Of a stretch of DNA of 64,000 nucleotides, positions 33,036-43,155 are shown one piece after another (position 1 is the stretch's first letter; each line of letters begins with the position of its first letter). The notes beneath the pieces were generated by a model that did not search any database, was not told the origin of the DNA, and saw only the letters and a program-made list of their open reading frames with translations. Source of the DNA: Ryuthela nishihirai. Lineage: Eukaryota; Arthropoda; Arachnida; Araneae; Heptathelidae. The DNA lies in NCBI GenBank assembly GCA_038380435.1, contig JAWZYU010000025.1, forward strand, positions 49,670,691 through 49,734,690, written 5' to 3'. The position numbers and the translations under genes are program-made.

Positions 33036-33111
33036 TACGACCTAAAAATAGGGAAATAATCCTTATGTAGAAGCTTTTTGAAATAAATATTTTCAAAGTG
33101 TTCATTTCCAA

Positions 33112-34090
33112 AATTAATTTTTTTTAGATTCATTATCAAGTAGGAATAAATGAATTGAGCTTCTAATCTGTGCATTTCTTCCGTCGAAACTCATTAGAAA
33201 CTCGCACGACCCGAAATTCTTGCTCTTCCTTTTCTTTCGACTTTTTCTCTTCCCTCGCCGATGCAAATTACTCATCCGTTCTCTCTCTTAATCCTCTAAC
33301 ATCCACAAAATATGTCCACCAAGATTATCAAACAAGTTCGTCATCCAAAGTAGTTAAACCAGTTTCCCGACGTACAATGCATTCTTTTAGGGACTGTTTG
33401 TTGGTCGAAGATCCCTGTGATGTATGTACATAGAGTGCAGAGGCTTATTTACATTAATTACATCATATATATTCAATCGAGTTATTTTATTTTCTGCCAA
33501 AAGATGAGGTGGGGGGGAGGGGGGAGAAATCGTTTGCCGAGATTCGGAGCGACATTACGAGCTTTGTGTCAGCGTCATTACGGGCCGCCCTTGTCCAAGG
33601 CCAGATTAACACCGAGTTCATAGTGAAAGTTTTATGAAGCACGCAAATCAGAGCTTTAATTAAAGCCTCGTGCCAATCTATTGCACGTAATGAGTATTAA
33701 AAGTAAATATAATTAACTCGGCTGCAGTCATCAAGATTTTATGGATCATTTTCCCACTGCTGATGGCTGCACAAGAAAGAAAAGGCTCGGCTGCCAAGCA
33801 GTGTTCTCTCTCTCTCCGTGCTCAAAGAGAACATGAAAACAAGCTTCATATTTTAAGAGCCGAGTTAAATAATGGTCCCTGGCTCCAGTTCGTTGTGGAC
33901 ATCCAACGCTAGCGTTCACTTAGGGAGTCAACAGAGTGCTTTCTGTGCAGACTTATGTTAACACCCGATAAAAGCAGGCCCCGGTATATGGCTTAATATT
34001 TCAGGCTGCCAGTAGCCTGGTAAACACATTAACTTAAAACCCGCGAATTGAATACAAACAGTTGATAATCTCCGCTCACTTGCCCGTAAT
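33112..34090. other. Non-repetitive sequence upstream of the CpG-rich block
   Basis: No repeat family of this window is seen. The interval 33640-33740 (GTGCCAATCTATTGCACG, TATAATTAACTCGGCTGCAG) and the GAGA/CTCTCTCTC stretch near 33806 could be conserved non-coding sequence, but that is a guess. A G-rich run lies at 33510-33525. Confidence 0.35.
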
Positions 34091-34099
34091 GAAATCCAG

Positions 34100-34513
34100 G
34101 TCGCCGTTTCCGCCTCACTCAAGCTCACCGCCTGCAGCTGACGTCACCCCCAAGCTCTCATCGATTGACGAGGGGCTCTGTACCACGTGCTCGTGACGTA
34201 TCGAGTGACGTGGCAACACAAACAAGCCGCCGCTGGGAGAGAGCGCGCGGGAGGCTAGTAAAAGGCAGATGCGAAGCATCGGACGACGTAGTTGGGCTTG
34301 AGTGCGGCGGAAGAACCCACGAAGCGTTGTCGTCTCTCGTTTTGCGGATCTGCCGGAGACGTAGTTGGCTACGTGAAGCAAGTTGAGTTGTGATCTCTCT
34401 TGGATGCTCTGCCAGCCTCACAGCGAGGAGAAGATGTAGAGACTTTTACCACAGATATTCTGCTGAGGACATCGACAAGAAAAGGAATTGCGGCGTGGAG
34501 GCTTTCGTCAAAG
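34100..34513 (+). promoter_or_regulatory. Candidate CpG-rich promoter and first exon
   Basis: This block is much richer in G, C and CpG than its surroundings. It contains a perfect cAMP-response-element palindrome TGACGTCA (34139-34146), an E-box CACGTG (34184-34189), and two further CRE-like sites, TGACGTA (34194-34200) and TGACGTGG (34206-34213). It ends at AAG/GTAAGG (34511-34519), a consensus 5' splice site. No repeat family overlaps it. Open frames on both strands are short, so a first exon here would be mainly 5' UTR. The gene it might serve would lie downstream on the plus strand, beyond what can be identified. Confidence 0.45.
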
Positions 34514-35126
34514 GTAAGGAGACTTCTGTTTAGTGAAACTGGTGTGTGTGTCTTCCGCCGATCGTGGGTGGGTGGCCACTAGTGAGCGGGAGAGAGGCAT
34601 TGAGTAGAAGGCTCCTGAGGCTGCTGGGTAGCGGCGAGCCGATCGCCATGCGGGTCTCATCCTTACTCACAGCTGCCTGATTCTGTTCGTAAAATGTCAT
34701 CAGGCCTTACCGTCGCTATTCTGTCTCTTGAAGGCGGCGTCTTTTACAAATCAGAAATGGTTATAACAGTCCCCCAAACATTAAAGCTAATCAGTATTCT
34801 TTTCTTGACCGTCGTGTTTTTTGAAGATTGCTCCCAATGTTTGGAATCTACATTGGATAAAACAATTTTAGTATTCTTAACATGCAAGGTTTTCTTTTAC
34901 CATATATAAAGATATCTTTCACACAAACTCGACAAGATCTGGATTGATATAATTTTCAAATTTTTAAAGATTTAAATCAGAAACATTTTATTTATTTATC
35001 TGTTAAGGACAACGTACACTTCGCTATTTGATCTATTTTTAGATCCCTAAACAGTTTTTGAAATGTTTTAGAATATTTTTAGCCAAAAATTGCCTTAAAG
35101 ACTATACTAAAGAATTGTCGTGTCCT
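34514..35126. other. Unassigned sequence, possible intron
   Basis: GC content falls again after 34650. An open frame of 71 codons (34694-34909) lacks recognisable motifs. If the donor at 34514 is real, this is intronic. Confidence 0.3.
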
Positions 35127-35327
35127 TTTAGCTTAGTCCCCACTGTGTCCATGTTGAGATTTTCTCCACTATCCCTCATATTACTCCCACGCTAAAAAGA
35201 GATACTGATACATTTGGGAAATTGCCTCCCATTGAATGGTTAGCAGTGACACGCTATATAAAATTGCGATTGTTAAAGAATACACTGGATGACTTTCAAG
35301 GGTTTTCCATTAGTCTTGTAACAACTG
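35127..35327 (+). mobile_element. SINE-A, old, split by a younger SINE-A
   Basis: TCCATGTTGAGATTTTCTCC, GTTAAAGAATACACTGGATG and TTGTAACAACTG follow SINE-A order. After the insertion, TGTCCTGTACGG, CAGCTCTGAGTC, CTGGCCATTTTGCCCATGG and ATTCAGTTCAGACG (35807-35905) continue it. Confidence 0.78.
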
Positions 35328-35793
35328 GGCGGGGGTGGCTCAGTCGGTAGCGCGCCAGGCTCGTAATCTGTACTTCCCAGGTTCGAGTCCCAGCTGGGTC
35401 ACTGTTGAGATTTATCTCCGCAAAAATTCCCCGCCCTGCCCACGGTCAGTAGGGGACACCGATGGGCTTGGCCAGCTGGGTCACTGTTGAGATTTATCTC
35501 CGCAAAAATTCCCCGCCCTGCCCACGGTCAGTAGGGGACACCGATGGGCTTGGAAAGGCCGCCGTCCGTCGGATGGGACGTTAAGCCGTGGCCCCGTGTG
35601 CGGGAGAGCCATACCCTGTGCAAGTTAAAGAACACGCTGGATGGCCTTGACGGGAGGCTACCATCTGTCTCCCAACAGCTGTTCCAGTGGGTCCCCTCCC
35701 CCAACCTTCTCTGAGCCTTCGGGGTCCATGTGACCTGGCCATTTAGCCCATGGTGTGCAAAAAAGTGCCACTCAGAGATAAAAAAACCCAACC
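35328..35793 (+). mobile_element. SINE-A, full length with 82-bp internal duplication
   Basis: The interval 35390-35471 (CCAGCTGGGTCACTG to GATGGGCTTGG) is repeated exactly at 35472-35553. The rest is a complete SINE-A. A 13-bp target-site duplication, CTTGTAACAACTG, lies at 35315-35327 and 35794-35806, within an older SINE-A. Confidence 0.96.
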
Positions 35794-35905
35794 CTTGTAA
35801 CAACTGTCCTGTACGGCTTGTTTCCTTGTCCAGCTCTGAGTCTTGGGAGTGTTTGCCCTCTGGCCATTTTGCCCATGGTATGCGCAAAAGGACTATTCAG
35901 TTCAG

Positions 35906-36508
35906 ACGTAAGAGATCTAACAAGCCAACTCTTAAACTTTTTAAAAGCGTTTTCATATCCATTTCCCATTTTCTAAAATTCCCAATCCGATACCGCATTT
36001 TTCCACAGATGAAAGAAATGAGCATTCATCTTTGGTGAATGCAAAATTGCTTCCGTTTCTGCATCGTTTTCTTTTCAGAAGCAATCCCCGTTCCTTCCAT
36101 TTCACCGTGGCTCGTAGCATCACAACGCAAACCCAAAACGGCAACACAATGTTTGTCTCTATTCGTCCCAGTCACGCGGGAGCAAAGAGCGGTTACCATG
36201 GAGACGCAGCTGGATTATTGGTGGTTTCATCAGAGTCGCGGAATTCTCCCCGATGCACACTAATTGCTTTCGGTTAGCATCTGCTTAAATAAAACTTTAA
36301 CTTTCAGAATCATTTTCCCTCACCTTTTTCTATTTCGCCGATCATTTCCATAACTTAAGTTTACTTATTTAAACTGCGAATTTATTTCTTATGAAGTTTG
36401 AATAAATCAAGTTTTAATACATCAATCAAAATAAATAGTTCTTTGATAACCTTCGAGACACTCTCTGTAAGTGCGAAAATGAAATTATCTTATTTTTTTA
36501 TCTGTAGT
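35906..36508. other. Unassigned sequence
   Basis: Overlapping open frames on both strands at 35950-36277 (up to 81 codons) show no recognisable domain. No repeat is seen. Confidence 0.35.
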
Positions 36509-36519
36509 TTAGTAGACTT

Positions 36520-36728
36520 CGCCGTCCTGTGGCCGAGTGGTTAGCACGCTTGGCTACTGATCTACGGGACCTGGGTTCGAGCCCCGGATTAGGCATGGAT
36601 GTGTGTGTCGTTTTTCTGCTGAGGTCCTGTCATCCTCTCAGATCTCCTACTGTGGCATATAAACTGACAGGCTCCTGTCAGACCTCTGTGGCAAGCAGCT
36701 GCTTGAGGGGGTATTTATTTTTTATTTA
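36520..36728 (+). mobile_element. SINE-B, full length, young
   Basis: Head CGCCGTCCTGTGGCCGAGTGG, B box GGTTCGAGCCCC, body with the native hairpin CTGACAGGCTCCTGTCAG, and a GGGTATTTATTTTTTATTTA tail. An 11-bp target-site duplication, TTAGTAGACTT, lies at 36509-36519 and 36729-36739. Confidence 0.96.
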
Positions 36729-36788
36729 TTAGTAGACTTACGGATTGCTGATTATGAACTCAAAGGAATTTTTGTTTTTGGCACTGAT

Positions 36789-36981
36789 AGGTGGCCGAGT
36801 GGTTAGCACACTTGACTACTGATCATAGGGACCTGGGTTGGTGCCCCAAATAAGGCACGGATGTTTGTCTTTCTGTTGAGGTCTCGCCTTCCTCACGGAT
36901 CTGATGTGCTAAACCCACAAGCTCCTGTCAAACCTCTATGGCAAGCAGCTGTCTGAAGGGACATTTAATTATTTTTTTTTT
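36789..36981 (+). mobile_element. SINE-B, diverged
   Basis: GTGGCCGAGTGGTTAGCACA, CTACTGATCATAGGGACC, AAACCTCTATGGCAAGCAGC and a poly-T-rich tail. Target-site duplication GCACTGAT at 36781-36788 and 36982-36989. Confidence 0.92.
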
Positions 36982-37117
36982 GCACTGATGGAACTATACA
37001 CGGAAATTGAACTGTCTTGAGTGTTGGAATCTTTCTCACATGGGCATTACGTATGCACACGATCTTTAAAAGTGTCCATCTCAAGTAAAATAACTCAGGA
37101 CTGAGTTATTTTTTCCC

Positions 37118-37325
37118 CCTATAATAATAATAAAATAAATACCCCCTCAAGTAGCTGCTTGCCACAGAGGTCTGACAGGAGCCTGTCAGTTTATTTGCCA
37201 CAGTAGGAGATCTGAGAGGATGGCAGGACCTCAGCAGAAAAACGACACACACATCCATGCCTATTCCGGGGCTTGAACCCAGGTCCCGTAGATCAGTAGC
37301 CAAGCGTGCTAACCACTCGGCCATA
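37118..37325 (-). mobile_element. SINE-B, full length
   Basis: Complement of the tail AATAAATACCCCCTCAAG through the body to head GTGCTAACCACTCGGCCATA. The B box reads GGGGCTTGAACCC, one change from its sisters. Confidence 0.94.
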
Positions 37326-37509
37326 GTGAACAGAAAACGACACGAAAGTTCGAAACAGTCTTAAAGATTCAGATTTTAGAAATGGAACTTTTTTAAAACT
37401 TAATTCCTGAAATCTATCAGTTTTAGGAATTAAGTTTTCAAATAGGAAAATTATCAAACGTTTCTAATTTGATATTAGAAAACATATTACCATTCTTAGT
37501 TTCAAATAT
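37326..37509. other. AT-rich spacer
   Basis: Contains a short imperfect inverted repeat around AAACTTAATTCCTGAAA / TTTTAGGAATTAAGTTT (about 37396-37438). Nothing else is recognised. Confidence 0.5.
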
Positions 37510-37730
37510 AATTAAATAAAATAAATAAAAAATAAATACCCCATCAAGTAGCTGCTTGCCACAGAGGTCTGACAGGAGCCTGTCAGTTTATATGCCAAAG
37601 TAGAAGATCTGAGAGGATGGCAGGACCTCAGCAGAAAAACGACACATATATCCATGCCTTACCCGGGGCTCGAACCCAGGTCCCTTAGATCAGGAGCCAA
37701 GTGTGCTAACCACTCGGCCATGGGACGGCC
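37510..37730 (-). mobile_element. SINE-B, full length
   Basis: Tail complement AAATAAATACCCCATCAAG to head CACTCGGCCATGGGACGGCC. It is followed one base later by the tail of another SINE-B. Confidence 0.95.
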
Positions 37731-37731
37731 C

Positions 37732-37771
37732 AATAAATAAATACCCCCTCAAGCAGCTGCTTGCCACAGAG
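37732..37771 (-). mobile_element. SINE-B 3' end only, adjoining the previous copy
   Basis: AATAAATAAATACCCCCTCAAGC to GCCACAGAG: only about 40 bp of tail and 3' body. It is either a severely truncated insertion or the remnant of a head-to-tail SINE-B dimer. Confidence 0.88.
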
Positions 37772-37775
37772 TTAA

Positions 37776-38282
37776 TTAACGGAGTAAATTATCCGAAAGC
37801 AATTTGGATCGAATGCTCAAGACGGTAAATAACTTTCTACAATCCAAAAACTACAGACAATTGAAAAAAAAAATAATTATTTACTTTTATCTGAAGCCCA
37901 TCACACAATTCCAACACAGCAATTTCATTAAAAGCTGAAATTTATTCCCTGTAAATGTTTTCGTACCTCGGGTTTAAAGATAGTAAAAAAAAATTGTCTT
38001 CTAGAGTGCTTTTAGATCAATAGTGCAATTCAAAAAAGCTAGCAGAAATAGTAACTGCACAGAATTTTATTTTTGGTTAAAAGCTTTACAGCAAATGCAT
38101 TGTGCTGCTTTTATTTCCAAGAAAGCCCTGCAGAGGAAAAAACATTGCGTTGACGGACAGAATTGACGCATGACTTTGCTGTGTAGGAAACGCATCTTAA
38201 CTCTTTGAAACTAAAAATATGCTTTTATGTTACGGTCAAATTGACTTTGCGGCGTTCTGTGCTCTCATAGATTTATATCTGT
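37776..38282. other. AT-rich sequence, nothing recognised
   Basis: No gene or repeat recognised. Confidence 0.4.
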
Positions 38283-38655
38283 GGTAAGGTGTCGGCTTAT
38301 TTACCTTTGAGCAGCAGTTTTTTTGCACACAGTGGGCTAAATGGCCATGTCACAAGGATCCCGAGGACTCAGAGAAGGTTGAGGAAGGAAACCCACTGAG
38401 CAGCTGTTAGGAGACAGATGACAGCCTCCCATCGAGGTCATCTAGCCTGTTCTTTAATGTGCAGAGGGTATATGGCTCTCTCCTGCACAAGGTACCACGG
38501 CTTTACGTCCCATCCGATGGACGGTCGCCTTTCCGAGTCCTCGGTGTCCCCTTTCTGTCCGAGGAAATGTGGAGGTATAGTGGAGGTAAAACTCAATGTT
38601 GGGACAAGGAGGACATGAACTTGGGAACTGTATATTAAGAGTCAGGCGCTCTATG
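38283..38655 (-). mobile_element. SINE-A, old, nearly complete
   Basis: TTATTTACCTTTGAGCAGC, ACAGTGGGCTAAATGGCC, GGAGACAGATGACAGCC, CCATCCGATGGACGG and AACTTGGGAACTGTATATTA to CAGGCGCTCTA follow the complete SINE-A order. Confidence 0.87.
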
Positions 38656-38689
38656 GTAAACACTAATGAAAAAAAAGGATGAAATCTTT

Positions 38690-39465
38690 CGGATTGTAAT
38701 AAAACGAAGAGTATAACGTTTGAGTTTCTTATAAAATGTAGAAGTTAAGGTTTGGGTTTTTTATGAAATGCGGAATCTAATGGACGTATTCGTTATGAAG
38801 AAGATGTTTAGGTTTGTTTTTAAATGTTTAGGTTTGTTGTAATGTTTAGGTTTTTTTTCATAAAAAGTGGAATGAAATCATTAGGAGGAATGCGATGTTT
38901 GGGTTTATTAAACCATTTGATTTTGTTACGAAATAAAGAATATGATATTTAAGCTTGGATGAAATGAAGAATATAACATTTGTGTTGTTTTTGAAATGAG
39001 GAAATAATAATTCTTATGAAATAAGAAATGTAGCATTTAGGTTTATCACGAAACGTAGAATGTAATTTTTGAGTTTGCTTTGAAATGAAGAATATAATAG
39101 TTAAGTTTGTCACGAAAAGAGGAATATGAGATATTTGGTTTTGTTATAAAATTAAAACACTTGTTCGGGTTATTCTTTTTTAAAGGAGAATGTGATGCTT
39201 AGATTTATTACAAGGAATTGAGCTGTTTATCCCTGAGTGGGACTTTTCCATGCAAAATTTGCTAAATGTTGTCAGATCGCAAATGAACCTAAGGGATCAC
39301 AGCTGGGTAAAAGACATGTATCTACTGGGAAGATCCTTGGGAGACAGATGAAATCCTTCTATCAAGGCCATCCAGGAAATCCTCAGTACGGAATATGATG
39401 TTTGTGTTCCCTTTGAAAAGATGTGAAATAAGGAATATAATGTTTGGTTTGCTAATCCAGAGGTG
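38690..39465. repeat. Degenerate ~38-bp minisatellite with SINE-A insertion
   Basis: Variants of GAAATGAAGAATATAATGTT followed by TAGGTTTGTTA recur about fifteen times from 38690 to 39215 and resume at 39396-39465. An old SINE-A (39216-39395) lies between. Confidence 0.7.
39216..39395 (-). mobile_element. SINE-A, old partial copy
   Basis: GAGCTGTTTATCCCTGAGTGG, GGGAGACAGATGAAATCC and TCAAGGCCATCCAGG match the 3' half of SINE-A. The head half is absent. Confidence 0.78.
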
Positions 39466-39548
39466 TAGTCATATTTAAAATGCTATTTTTTTATCTGTTC
39501 ATAATTTAATGTTTGTATTTACAACTGAAGGCAAGCGTTGGTTATCTA

Positions 39549-39623
39549 CACTGCTCACAAAAATTAGGGGACATTTCAAAATGAATATGAAGCGATAAAA
39601 TATCCCCTAATTTTTGTGAGCAG
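39549..39623. mobile_element. MITE-D, 75-bp palindromic element
   Basis: Terminal inverted repeats of about 21 bp (CTGCTCACAAAAATTAGGGG and complement) surround roughly 30 bp of AT-rich sequence, with TA at both outer edges (39547-39548, 39624-39625). The ends resemble Tc1/mariner-type termini. It directly adjoins the next SINE-B. Confidence 0.82.
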
Positions 39624-39625
39624 TA

Positions 39626-39829
39626 TCCCATGGCCGAGTGGTTAGCACGCTTGGCTACTGATCTAAGGGACCTGGGTTCGAGCCCCGGGTAAGGCATGGC
39701 TGTTTGTGTCGTTTTTCTGCTGAGGGCCTGCCATCCTCTCAGACCTTCTACTATGGCATATAAACTGACAGGCTCCTGTCAGACCTCTGTGGCAAGCAGC
39801 TGCTTGAGGGGGTATTTATTTATTTATTT
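39626..39829 (+). mobile_element. SINE-B, full length, young
   Basis: CCCATGGCCGAGTGGTTAGC, GGGTTCGAGCCCCGGG and a complete body to the GGGGGTATTTATTTATTTA tail. Confidence 0.95.
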
Positions 39830-40660
39830 ATATTATATTTATTATATGTGGACTAGTAGAGCCTTGTTATTAATTATTTTTCTTGATAGTTTGTATTTCT
39901 TTCCCTCTTAACTTTTGCCAAAAATATGACGATATCGTATAATAGCTGCAGTGCGCTGAATATTACATTCTTCTAATCAAAAGACTGAATACACAATTGA
40001 TCTAAATTGATGCTAGGAGAATTTGGCAGTATATTCTCAATACCAAACACATATGAAGTAAACGAGGCTTTAAGAGAATAGAATAGAAAAAGCTGTGCTT
40101 TTTTCGAATATTTTCTTTCCTAATAAGAAATGAGCTCATGATTCAAGATTGTAGATGGTTGCAGGGGATGATAGGTTTGTTTTGTGGAGGGAGAGGATCA
40201 AGTGGCGTGTGTCACATAATTCTACGAGCCATTTTAAAAAAAGTTAGAGTTAAAATTGCACGTATGATTGGTTCGTTTTTTGTTTGTAAGAAAATACAAA
40301 ACATCATCTGATGTAACAAATTCAGATATATATAAAAGATAAAAATTTCTTTTAGAATTTAAATACCAAGCAGGAATTATTAGACTACAAGGGAAAAAAT
40401 TCGGATAAAAATTCTTCTTTAGCGAACTAATCTTCGGCTTTTCATTTAAATATTTTAATTCTAAGTGGCCAAATTACAAGCAGATTTTGAGGAATATGAC
40501 TCAACTGCAGCTAACCAATAAGTTTATCGCGATTTCTCTGTAACTTCGCAACGAAACATTGAATTCAGAGGAATTTTGAGCTTGTTACAGACAATTCTTG
40601 AGTCTTTTTAAAATAAGAAATTAATTTGTCACGTCTCGAATGATTGCCGCTTGCTTTAGT
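39830..40660. other. AT-rich sequence, nothing recognised
   Basis: No sustained coding frame or family member seen. Confidence 0.4.
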
Positions 40661-40826
40661 CGCTGCTTGCTTTAGAGATGTGATACGTGCCTGTCAATAT
40701 AATAATCAGTAGAAGCCATAGAGAAGATCTGTGAGGAATCTCAGTATAAAGACCAATACCTTATCCATGGCTCGAACCCGTCTCTTTGATCTATAACCAA
40801 GCGCGTCAGTCGTTCTGCTGTGGCAT
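40661..40826 (-). mobile_element. SINE-B, old
   Basis: GCTGCTTGCTTTAGAG, GCCTGTCAATATAATAATCAG, ATGGCTCGAACCCG and TTGATCTATAACCAAGCGCG follow SINE-B order in complement. Confidence 0.8.
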
Positions 40827-40861
40827 GAAAATATTCGTTAGAGAAATTTAAAATACTGGTA

Positions 40862-41275
40862 CAGTCGCTCAAAAAAGTATCCAAACACCATGGTTGATTG
40901 CAGAATTCAGAAAAATATCTGGCATGGATTTTTTTAGAAATTGGTCATCTGGCAACCTTCGTGTCACGTGATTACAGAATTCAGGAAAAGTATCTGGAGC
41001 GTGTACAGCAACTATACACGCTCCAGTTACCGTTCACAGCAAACTGGAGCGTGTGCAGTTACTGCACACGCTCCAGTTTGCTGTGAACGGTAACTGCACA
41101 CGCTCCAGTTTGCTGTGAACGGTAACTGCACACGCTCAATATTTCCGTGAGTGAGCATACACGATCCTGGTCTTTGTGAGCTCACACGATCCAATGTGCT
41201 GTGAACATTAACCGCAACCGCTCCAGTTTGCTGTGAACGGTAACCATGGTATTCGGATACTTTTTTGAGCGACTG
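40862..41275. mobile_element. MITE-C, long copy with internal 32-bp tandem repeats
   Basis: CAGTCGCTCAAAAAAGTATC and GGATACTTTTTTGAGCGACTG form terminal inverted repeats flanked by TA. The interior starts with the MITE-C sequence (GATTGCAGAATTCAG, CATCTGGCAACCTTCGTGTC), then holds sequence absent from the other copies: TGCACACGCTCCAGTTTGCT repeated at a 32-bp period (41063, 41095, partial 41127), its inverted copies at 40999-41061 and a diverged copy near 41200-41255. Confidence 0.9.
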
Positions 41276-41277
41276 TA

Positions 41278-41684
41278 CAAAATCTACGGATGTAGAGTAA
41301 CTAAAAAACACCTTAGTCACATGAAAATGCTTTGTTATAAGTTTGTTGCAAGCTCTTATTTATGTTGTGCTATAATATGTTTGCATTATGAGTTATTACT
41401 TAACTAGCGTTTTTTTATAAATTATTACTTTTTGTTTTAATTAGCATAATACCTGAAAATGATTAAATTAATAAAAAATAACCAAAAGCACTTTAACCGT
41501 GTGGAAATGCTGATACAAAGTAAAAAAAAAATCGGTTTAACGTATGTCATCGTGATAAAGAGCAATGAAATATCGCTGGTGCATGACACATCAGAATAAA
41601 GTAATTAAAACTTGACAGTAATATGAAAAAGTGATTTAGTAGATGAAACGCCAATAAAGTTCCCTTACCTATGGGGCGGAGTTT
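41278..41684. other. AT-rich sequence, nothing recognised
   Basis: No gene or repeat recognised. Confidence 0.4.
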
Positions 41685-41778
41685 GGCTTAATTGGCGCTA
41701 CAGTCTCGAAATAATAGGTGGAGTGAAGCGGCAGACTCGCAATTTGTAGTTCTCAGATTCTAGTCGCACCTGTTCCAG
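41685..41778 (+). mobile_element. SINE-A, old, split by a younger SINE-A
   Basis: Decayed head with AGACTCGCAATTTGTAGTTC and CAGATTCTAGTCGCACC. After the insertion, CAGCATTGAGATTTATCTCC, ATCTATCGGATGGGACGTTA, CTCCTAACAGTTATTCAGTG and GTCGTTCAAAAATAAAAC (42189-42472) complete it. Confidence 0.83.
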
Positions 41779-42178
41779 TGGGGCGGGGGTGGCTCAGTCT
41801 GTAGCGCGCCAGGTTCGTAATCTGTAGTTCCCAGGTTCGAGTCCCAGCTGGGTCAGCGTTGAAATTTATCTCCGCAAAAATGCCCCGCCCTGCCCACGGT
41901 CAGTAGGGGACACCAATGGGCTTGGAAAGTCCACCGTCCGTCGGATGGGACGTTAAGCCGTGGCCCCGTGTGCGGGAGAGCCATACCCTGTGCACGTTAA
42001 AGAACACGCTGGATGGCCTTGACGGGAGGCTACCATCTGTCTCCCAACAGATGTTCCAGTGAGTCCCCCTCCCCAACCTTCTCTGAGCCTTCGGGGTCCA
42101 TGTGACCTGGCCATTTAGCCCATGGTGTGCAAAAAAGTGCCGCTCAGAGGTAAAACAACAACAACCCAACAACCCAAC
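41779..42178 (+). mobile_element. SINE-A, full length, nested in an older SINE-A
   Basis: Complete head (GGGGCGGGGGTGGCTCAGTC) and a mixed (AAC)/(AACCC) tail. A 10-bp target-site duplication, CCTGTTCCAG, lies at 41769-41778 and 42179-42188. Confidence 0.96.
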
Positions 42179-42472
42179 CCTGTTCCAGCATTGAGATTTA
42201 TCTCCCCTGACCCTTGACTTCGGTGAGAAAGGGAACACCCATTGTTATTGTTAAAAAGCCATCTATCGGATGGGACGTTACGCCGTGTTTCTGTGTGCAC
42301 GTTTAAAGAACACTGAATGGCCTTGGCGGGAGGCCTAACTGTTTGTCTCCTAACAGTTATTCAGTGGATCGCCTTCTCCGAACTTTCCCTGAGCCTTTGG
42401 AATCCTTGTGACTTGGCCATTTAGCTTATTGTGCGCAAAAAAAGTGTCGTTCAAAAATAAAACAATCCGATC

Positions 42473-42869
42473 ACTTACCCATGAAATCATGACGTGTGGA
42501 TAACTTAAATTTCCTTTTGTCGTGCGAAGTGCTGATTATTTTTGTAAATAATTTACCGCTTAGTCTGATGCGAAGTACATTTTATTGCCAAGCTTCCTAA
42601 CAAAGCAAATAAGCTTTGTATGGAATTAATGTTATAACAGATTGAAAGTCATAACGTGTATAAGGTTGTTTCCATCCAGAACATCTGAACAACCCAAGGT
42701 ATATTAATACTTTATATATGGTTTTAAAAACTTGGTTCAACATCGGTATAAATAGTTCATGGGTGTCCTGACACTTCGAACTAGTTGGTAGAGTTCCAAG
42801 AGAGTTGATTAACCATCCTAACTAACCTTAAAGAGGTTAGGAAAGATTGGTCATCATCTTCTGCAAATG
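42473..42869. other. AT-rich sequence, nothing recognised
   Basis: No gene or repeat recognised. Confidence 0.4.
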
Positions 42870-42942
42870 GCCTCCTCCTTAGCTGAATTGGTAGATCAAT
42901 TGGCTTGTAACCAGAAGATCCCGAGTTCGAGTGGATTTTTCG
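42870..42942 (+). pseudogene. tRNA-Thr-like pseudogene or SINE head
   Basis: GCCTCCTCCTTAGCTGAATTGG, GTAGATCAATTGGCTTGTAA and GAGTTCGAGT match the order of D arm, anticodon arm (loop CTTGTAA, anticodon TGT) and T arm of a tRNA-Thr. The 3' acceptor side (GGATTTTTCGC) does not pair with the 5' side, so it is not a functional tRNA. It could be the head of a SINE family not otherwise seen. Confidence 0.6.
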
Positions 42943-43155
42943 CACTTGCGTAATTACTACAAAATCACTGATAGTAAGATTTATTCCTTTCTGTAATAAG
43001 AGTCTAATTGAAGATCATAATCCATATTTATCCAAAAAATTCAGTATTTAGCAGGATTCGTTAATATTTAAAGAGTTATGGAGATTGAAACTAAATTTAT
43101 CTGATGTATATATATATAAAATGAATTATATATGAAACACAAAATAACAACTTTT
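42943..43155. other. AT-rich spacer
   Basis: A TATATATATATA run near 43108. Nothing else recognised. Confidence 0.4.

Noticed and set aside
32587..33111. Intact host protein of 174 residues
   Set aside because: The recognisable part is the C terminus of a non-LTR retrotransposon ORF2; the upstream residues are read-through of unrelated flanking sequence.
34115..34421. Arginine/serine-rich frames on both strands of the CpG-rich block
   Set aside because: GC-rich sequence lacks stop codons in several frames by chance; promoter and 5' UTR is the simpler reading.
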